A DNA stretch of 10,159 nucleotides, taken from assembly GCA_001464255.1 (NCBI GenBank), contig LNFD01000316.1:1-10159 (forward strand), in the 5' to 3' direction. Every line of letters begins with the position of its first letter. The stretch's first letter is position 1. Below the pieces are notes generated by a model. That model was not told the DNA's origin, ran no database searches, and worked only from the letters and a program-made list of their open reading frames with translations. Of the stretch, positions 6,560 through 10,159 are shown piece by piece. The stretch is from Actinomycetales bacterium Ga0077552. Its GTDB lineage: Bacteria > Actinomycetota > Actinomycetes > Actinomycetales > Microbacteriaceae. Both the position numbers and the translations under genes were made by a program.

Positions 6560-6973
6560 ATGGTGAGGCGCGTCGCGTATGTGCTGCTGATCGCAGCGCT
6601 CGCCGTCGTCGGCATCGCCATGAGCGCGCACGGTTCGACGCTGGCACCCCACACCACTGCATCGACGCCGCCCATGATCTCGAGCGTCGCGCACGCTCCG
6701 CACGCTGACGTCTCTTCGGCAGCGCCCCACGTCGATTCCGAAGGAAGCACCCTGGCGGAAGCGCTGTGCGCCGATTGCCATGAGGACCACGCAGGCCTCG
6801 CCGTGGCCTGCGCCTTTCTCGCCCTGATCGTCGTTGTCGGCGTTCTGGTTCCCCTTCTCGCGATGCGATTCGGCGTCGCGGCGCCCGGGGTGTCGCTGCA
6901 CGGTCACGCACCGCGCGGGATGGCCGAACCGCGTCCGCCGGATCTCGCAGAGCTCTGCATCAGTCGCCAGTGA
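6560..6973 (+). CDS. Small His/Cys-containing membrane protein, DUF6153-like
   Basis: A 137-residue protein of unknown function. The ATG at 6560 is chosen over an in-frame GTG at 6530 because GGAGG lies 8 nt before it and it starts directly with MVRRVAYVLLIAALAVVGIA, a signal peptide or first membrane segment. A His-rich extracytoplasmic stretch follows (His24, 31, 45, 48, 57), then ALCADCHEDHAG (Cys70-x2-Cys73-His74, His77) and a second hydrophobic helix with Cys84 (about 80-103). The tail is short and Pro-rich, containing HGHAP. Architecture and position before a DUF305 gene fit the actinobacterial DUF6153 family, which recurs beside copper genes; the family call rests on memory of pattern, not a search. 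His and Cys content suggests metal binding outside the membrane. It is first in a probable three-gene cassette. Confidence 0.68.
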   Translation: MVRRVAYVLLIAALAVVGIAMSAHGSTLAPHTTASTPPMISSVAHAPHADVSSAAPHVDSEGSTLAEALCADCHEDHAGLAVACAFLALIVVVGVLVPLLAMRFGVAAPGVSLHGHAPRGMAEPRPPDLAELCISRQ

Positions 6974-7047
6974 ATGAGCGCGGGGTGGCGGCATCGCCCG
7001 TCACCGTTGCGATCGAACATTCACTCACGACGAAAGTAGAAGAAGAC

Positions 7048-7641
7048 ATGAAGAAGACATTCCGCGTGCGCGCGATCACGACCAGCGCGCTCGCTCTCGT
7101 CACGGCGCTCGGCCTCGCCGCCTGTGCGCCGACGGCTGAACCCGCTGAGGGCTCCGGCGCCAACATGGCCGACGTCATGTTCGTGCAGATGATGATCCCG
7201 CACCACGAGGGTGCGATCGAGATGAGCGACATCCTGCTCGCCAAGTCCGGAATCGATCCTGACGTCGCGGAGCTGGCCGAGGAGATCAAGGCGGCGCAAG
7301 GTCCTGAGATCGAGCAGATGAAGGCATGGCTCGACGACTGGGGCATGCCGGAAATGAACGCCGATGGCGGCATGGACGGCATGGACCACGGCGGCATGGA
7401 CGGCATGGGGGGGATGGACGGCATGACCGAGGACGACCTCGAGTCGCTCGAGGCCGCGAGCGGGCCGGAAGCGGAAGAGCTCTTTCTCGAGCTGATGATC
7501 GTGCACCACGAAGGCGCCATCGAGATGGCCGAGGATGTGCTCGACGATGGCGAACACCCCGAGGTGCGACAGCTGGCCGAGAACATCGTCTCGAGTCAGG
7601 CCGCGGAGATCGAGCGCATGCGCTCGATGCTCGACTCCTGA
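7048..7641 (+). CDS. DUF305 lipoprotein with Met-rich linker, probable copper-binding protein
   Basis: A 197-residue envelope protein. A signal peptide (MKKTFRVRA...LVTALGLAAC) ends in a lipobox with Cys26. The DUF305 fold is a pair of helical halves, each with the family signature: MMIPHHEGAIEM (His52, His53) and LMIVHHEGAIEM (His153, His154), each followed by a xLAxxIxxxQxxEIxxM helix. Between them, residues 108-126 form a Gly-Met-Asp/His linker with seven methionines, typical of Cu(I) ligands in extracytoplasmic proteins. Cyanobacterial CopM is a characterised copper-binding DUF305 protein. An in-frame GTG at 6970 overlaps the previous stop (GTGA), but that start would put 26 residues ahead of the signal peptide, so ATG 7048 is preferred; its AGAAGAAG ribosome binding site is modest. 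The stop overlaps the next ATG by one base. Confidence 0.92.
   Translation: MKKTFRVRAITTSALALVTALGLAACAPTAEPAEGSGANMADVMFVQMMIPHHEGAIEMSDILLAKSGIDPDVAELAEEIKAAQGPEIEQMKAWLDDWGMPEMNADGGMDGMDHGGMDGMGGMDGMTEDDLESLEAASGPEAEELFLELMIVHHEGAIEMAEDVLDDGEHPEVRQLAENIVSSQAAEIERMRSMLDS
7369..7425 (+). repeat. In-frame GGCATGGAC tandem repeat (Met-rich linker)
   Basis: Exact GGCATGGAC units occur at 7369, 7378 and 7393, with close variants at 7402 and 7411. They encode Gly-Met-Asp triplets with one inserted His-Gly. The 9-nt periodicity keeps frame, so copy number can change by slippage without breaking the gene, altering the number of methionine ligands. Confidence 0.75.
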
Positions 7642-8531
7642 TGCGGCGGACAGGTTCGGCGGCCGCTGGCGCGGTCGCCGCCCTCTCCGTCGTGCTCGCC
7701 GGGTGCTCAGCAACGACCTCAGAACCGCCGATCGTCGTTTCCCACCTGCACGCAGTCGATATCGACGATGAGAGCGGTGACATCTACCTCGCGACGCACG
7801 AAGGAATCCTTCGCGCGACGGCCGAATCGGGTGCCGACGATGTTCGCGTCGGCGGAGTCGGGTCGGTCGAGCGCCTCGGAGCATGGCGGGGCGACGTGAT
7901 GGGCATGGCGAGGCTCGACGACACCATTTACCTCTCCGGTCATCCCGCACCGGACACCGACGCGCCGATGAACATCGGCGTCTACACCACTGACAGGAGC
8001 GGGGCCGAGTTCGCTTCGCTCGCGCTCGAGGGCGACGCGGACTTCCACAGTATGGCCGTGATGGCCGCGGCTGACGGGAGTACCGCTCTCGCGGGGATCG
8101 ACTCGGTCACCGGGCGCGTGGTGGTGAGTCGCGACGGCGGTGCGACGTGGAGTGCTGGCGCTGCGCTCGGAGCACGATCCGTGAGCTGGGATGCGGATGC
8201 CGAGCATCTGTTCGCCACGACAGAGCAAGGCCTCCAGGTCAGCATCGATGATGGAGCGACGTTCACTCTTGTCGACAGCGCCCCTGTGCTGCTCCTCATT
8301 TCGGCTCCACCGCCCAGTACCCCGACGGGTGGGTTGCTCATGGGGCTCGATCTCGATGGTCGGGTGCATCTGAGCGCCGACGGTGAGACCTGGACCCCTG
8401 CAGGGCTCGCTCCCCCCGGTACGGAAGCCATCGCGGTGGGTAGTCGGGGAACCCTCGTGGCCGCCGGACTCGACGGAGTTCACCGATCGGATGACCGGGG
8501 AGCCACCTGGTCGATCGTCGCCGAGTTCTGA
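7641..8531 (+). CDS. Asp-box (BNR) repeat lipoprotein, beta-propeller of the F510_1955/sialidase-like type
   Basis: A 296-residue lipoprotein with a short signal peptide and lipobox LAGC (Cys22). The mature part begins VSHLHAVDIDDESGDIYLATHEGILRA, a pattern I associate with small envelope proteins annotated as F510_1955-family glycosylhydrolase and often found by DUF305 genes. Four Asp-box motifs (S-x-D-x-G-x-T-W/F) are visible: 163-170, 201-208, 245-251 and 283-290, consistent with a beta-propeller. Asp-boxes are structural turns, so no glycosidase activity is implied, and no sialidase Arg triad is apparent. Other candidate metal residues are His35, His37 and His53 and the Met88-Gly-Met90 pair. 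TGATG overlap with the DUF305 gene indicates translational coupling and a joint role. The strong hairpin just downstream ends the unit. Confidence 0.8.
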   Translation: MRRTGSAAAGAVAALSVVLAGCSATTSEPPIVVSHLHAVDIDDESGDIYLATHEGILRATAESGADDVRVGGVGSVERLGAWRGDVMGMARLDDTIYLSGHPAPDTDAPMNIGVYTTDRSGAEFASLALEGDADFHSMAVMAAADGSTALAGIDSVTGRVVVSRDGGATWSAGAALGARSVSWDADAEHLFATTEQGLQVSIDDGATFTLVDSAPVLLLISAPPPSTPTGGLLMGLDLDGRVHLSADGETWTPAGLAPPGTEAIAVGSRGTLVAAGLDGVHRSDDRGATWSIVAEF

Positions 8532-8535
8532 CGAG

Positions 8536-8568
8536 AGTGGGGGTGCGGAGTGACACCGCACCCCCACT
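8536..8568. terminator. Bidirectional hairpin terminator between convergent genes
   Basis: AGTGGGGGTGCGG (8536-8548) and CCGCACCCCCACT (8556-8568) form a perfect 13-bp stem with a 7-nt loop. The hairpin begins 4 nt after the BNR lipoprotein stop and lies 4 nt past the stop of the minus-strand gene. There is no proper U tract on either side, which is common for actinobacterial terminators. Confidence 0.88.
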
Positions 8569-8572
8569 GCAC

Positions 8573-9061
8573 CTACTTCTCGCTGATGACCTCGCGGATG
8601 CGGCTCGGCCGCCAGGCGACGATGCGCAGGGCGGTCGCCGACACGAGGGCGATGACGCCCGCGATGACGAGCGGCTGGGCCACCGCCTCGGCGATGCGCG
8701 GCACGACGTAGACACTCGGGTCGTAGATGCCCGACGCTGGCGGCACGCTGAACGCGAACTCGGCGTAGACGGTGAGCGCGAAGCCGATGACGGTCGCGAT
8801 CGCCCCGACGATCCACAGCGAGCGCAACCACGGGTTGCCCGCGACGATGAGCTCGAAGTGCCGCTCGTCGGCGGGCTCGTCGAGCACGGTCGCCGTTGCC
8901 GGCTCGACGCGCGCGGCGGGCGGCGGGGCGATGCGCGGGGCTGGAGCGCGCAGCGCGACCGACTCGTCGACGATCGGAGCGCTCTCGCCGCCCCGCTGGA
9001 AGGCCTGGGGGTAGCGCGGGTCGATGCCGCCCGACGACCGCCCCGACGATGCCGCTGCCAT
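8573..9061 (-). CDS. Two-TM membrane protein of unknown function
   Basis: A 162-residue protein I do not recognise beyond its resemblance to uncharacterised Microbacteriaceae membrane proteins. Residues 1-75 are a disordered-looking Ala/Pro-rich cytoplasmic region. Two TM helices follow (about 80-103 and 127-149), joined by a short loop (FSVPPASGIYDPSVYVVPR), and the tail is basic. The start is supported by AAGGAG (minus strand, 9066-9071) four bases before the ATG, and by core-like codon use throughout. It is monocistronic: a terminator hairpin follows its stop and a divergent gene lies upstream. Confidence 0.75.
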   Translation of the reverse strand: MAAASSGRSSGGIDPRYPQAFQRGGESAPIVDESVALRAPAPRIAPPPAARVEPATATVLDEPADERHFELIVAGNPWLRSLWIVGAIATVIGFALTVYAEFAFSVPPASGIYDPSVYVVPRIAEAVAQPLVIAGVIALVSATALRIVAWRPSRIREVISEK

Positions 9062-9105
9062 GGTGCTCCTTCGCTGCCCGGCGGACCTGACCGGTACTCG
9101 CCGTC

Positions 9106-9111
9106 AGCCTA
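9106..9111 (-). promoter_or_regulatory. -10 element candidate for the minus-strand membrane protein
   Basis: On the minus strand this reads TAGGCT, a TAnnnT hexamer about 44 nt upstream of the ATG. It leaves a short leader that includes the AAGGAG ribosome binding site. It sits in the 96-nt divergent intergenic region with the thermonuclease promoter. Confidence 0.35.
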
Positions 9112-9145
9112 ACCCCGGCCGCGCGGCGTGTCAGGGGGTGCCGGG

Positions 9146-9151
9146 TAGCCT
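9146..9151 (+). promoter_or_regulatory. -10 element candidate for the thermonuclease gene, leaderless
   Basis: TAGCCT ends 6 nt before the ATG at 9158, so transcription would start at the start codon. No ribosome binding site lies between them. This is the same geometry as the candidate promoters before the genes at 3612 and 5579. Confidence 0.45.
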
Positions 9152-9157
9152 CACAGC

Positions 9158-9682
9158 ATGATCGCCGCCGCCCTGCGCCCGCTCGCCGTCGTCGCGCTCG
9201 TCGGGGTCATCGGCTCGCTCGACGGCTGCCTTGGCACGGGCGGCACAAGCACTCCCCTGCAACCCGGCTCGCCCGCCGCCTCGGCCGACGGCAGCGGCAC
9301 GGTCGCGAGCATCACCGACGGCGACACCCTGCGCCTCGAGGTCGACGGGGTCGAGCTGCGCGTGCGACTGCTCGGCATCGACACCCCCGAGGTCTACCCG
9401 GACGTCGAGTGCTTCGGGCCCGAGGCCGAGCAGGCTCTCGCCGCACTCGCCCAGCCCGGCGCGACCCTCGGCTTCGCCTACGACCGCGACCCGCGCGACC
9501 GGTACGACCGCGAGCTGATGTACCTCTTCACCGCCGACGGCACCTTCATCAACTACGAGCTCGTCGCCCAGGGTTACGCCGAGGCCGTGCTCGTCGAACC
9601 CAACGACCGCTACTACGACGATCTCGTCGCCGCCGAGCGCGCGGCGCAGCGCGCGGGGCTCGGGCTCTGGGGCGGGTGCTGA
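9158..9682 (+). CDS. Secreted thermonuclease (SNase)-family protein
   Basis: A 174-residue exported nuclease, probably cleaving DNA and RNA outside the cell with Ca(II). The N-terminal hydrophobic segment (about 4-20) is a signal peptide. Cys24 follows LDG, an irregular lipobox because Asp at -2 is disfavoured, so lipidation is doubtful. The SNase domain covers about 46-172. All equivalents of the staphylococcal nuclease active site are visible: Asp56 (DGDT), Arg70, Asp75 and Thr76 and Glu78 (RLLGIDTPE), and Arg118 (YDRELMYLF). The ending YYDDLVAAERAAQRAGLGLWGGC is typical of the family. Its stop lies one base from the ancestral stop of the convergent SRAP gene. Confidence 0.9.
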   Translation: MIAAALRPLAVVALVGVIGSLDGCLGTGGTSTPLQPGSPAASADGSGTVASITDGDTLRLEVDGVELRVRLLGIDTPEVYPDVECFGPEAEQALAALAQPGATLGFAYDRDPRDRYDRELMYLFTADGTFINYELVAQGYAEAVLVEPNDRYYDDLVAAERAAQRAGLGLWGGC

Positions 9683-9683
9683 C

Positions 9684-10158
9684 TCAGACGCCGATCGGCT
9701 CGATGAGCTGCGGGCCGTCGCCCTTCAGGGGTGCGACCGGGTGCAGCACCGGCCTCGCTCTCGTGCACGACCATCTCGACGAGATCCTGATCTCCCTCGA
9801 CCGTCGGGTGGAGCCACTCGTCCCACACCTCCCGGGGCAGCATGACGGGCGCACGATCGTGGATGCTCGCGGCCGGCCCGTGGGCCTCCCGCGTGAGCAT
9901 CGTCGCCGTCAGCACCCACGGCGTCGGGGTTCCGCCCTCGGGGAACGGCGCGCGCCACCACGAGTAGAGCCCGGCGAAGGCGAGCTCGCCCGCCTCCGGG
10001 TCGGTGATGTAGTGCGGGGTCTTGGTCGTGCCGACCGTGTGCCACTCGTAGTAGCCGTCGGCGGGCAGGATCGCCCGCGAGCGCACCAGGGCGCCCTTGA
10101 AGGTGCTCTTCTCATGCACGGTCTCGCTGCGGGCGTTGAAGGTGGGGTATTTCGACGA
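9684..10158 (-). CDS. SRAP-domain protein (YedK/HMCES-like), 5' end outside window, frameshifted near the C-terminus
   Basis: SRAP proteins cross-link to abasic sites in single-stranded DNA through an N-terminal Cys2, which is beyond the window edge here. Visible motifs on the minus strand are the FNARSE segment (near 10135), LPADGYYEW containing the active-site Glu, and ASIHDRAPVML containing the active-site His. Translation in one frame from 10158 stays family-like through VVHESEA (codon 9751-9753). It then changes to a Gly/Arg/Pro-rich tail that would run to 9613, overlapping the thermonuclease gene by 70 nt. Skipping one base at about 9750 restores VLHPVAPLKGDGPQLIEPIGV and a stop at 9684-9686, the normal SRAP ending. 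Coordinates given are for this ancestral end. The core is intact, so the protein may still work, or the shift may be a sequencing error. Confidence 0.85.
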
Positions 10159-10159
10159 T

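Noticed and set aside
6970..7047. GTG at 6970 as start of the DUF305 gene by GTGA overlap
   Set aside because: It would place 26 polar residues before a classic MKK lipoprotein signal peptide. It remains possible as a short coupling leader.
7641..8531. Catalytic sialidase/glycosidase
   Set aside because: Only structural Asp-boxes are visible; no Arg triad or other catalytic set can be pointed out.
9221..9232. Lipobox at Cys24 of the thermonuclease-family protein
   Set aside because: LDGC has Asp at -2, which is disfavoured; general secretion fits better than lipidation.
1..10159. CRISPR arrays, tRNA/rRNA genes, IS elements or phage genes
   Set aside because: No spaced direct repeats, cloverleaf-like stretches, terminal inverted repeats or transposase/integrase motifs were found on either strand.

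Overview
The window comes from a high-GC Gram-positive actinobacterium, most likely of the order Micrococcales (family Microbacteriaceae or close). The grounds are very high GC, strong G/C third-position bias, frequent GTG starts, the Lhr-Nei2 pair with actinobacterial sequence features, a CmtR-type metal sensor, and TAnnnT -10 boxes placed 7-8 nt before start codons as expected of leaderless transcripts. No species name can be supported from sequence alone.

Left block (1-3516): the 3' two thirds of a large ATP-dependent helicase gene, lhr, followed 8 nt later by nei2, a Fpg/Nei-family DNA glycosylase. They form a DNA-repair operon.

Metal block 1 (3517-5553): a short, lower-GC gap carries a palindromic operator candidate and a probable leaderless promoter. 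It is followed by a three-gene operon with GTGA start/stop overlaps: a CmtR-like ArsR/SmtB repressor with all three predicted thiolate ligands, a small cation transporter with a His-rich tail and no cytosolic dimerisation domain, and a conventional CDF (CzcD-like) divalent-metal efflux protein. The likely logic is that the sensor releases the operator when Cd/Pb/Zn binds and the two transporters export the metal. Base composition and codon use are less extreme than in the flanks, so this block may have been acquired.

Middle (5579-6526): a membrane-anchored or secreted alpha/beta hydrolase with its own probable leaderless promoter.

Metal block 2 (6539-8531): a near-perfect 15-nt TACCC...GGGTA-type palindrome resembling a copper CsoR box overlaps the ribosome binding site of a small His/Cys-containing membrane protein (DUF6153-like). 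A Met/His-rich DUF305 lipoprotein follows, and one base of stop/start overlap joins it to an Asp-box (BNR) repeat lipoprotein. This looks like an envelope copper-handling cassette. A perfect 13-bp GC-rich hairpin at 8536-8568 separates it from the next, convergent gene.

Right block (8573-10159): a two-TM protein of unknown function on the minus strand, a divergently transcribed secreted thermonuclease-family protein, and a convergent SRAP (YedK/HMCES-like) gene. The SRAP gene runs off the window edge and carries an apparent one-base frameshift 21 codons before its ancestral stop.

The most interesting points are the copper-box-like palindrome over the DUF6153 ribosome binding site together with the three-gene envelope cassette, the pair of unlike CDF proteins under one CmtR-type sensor, and the SRAP frameshift.
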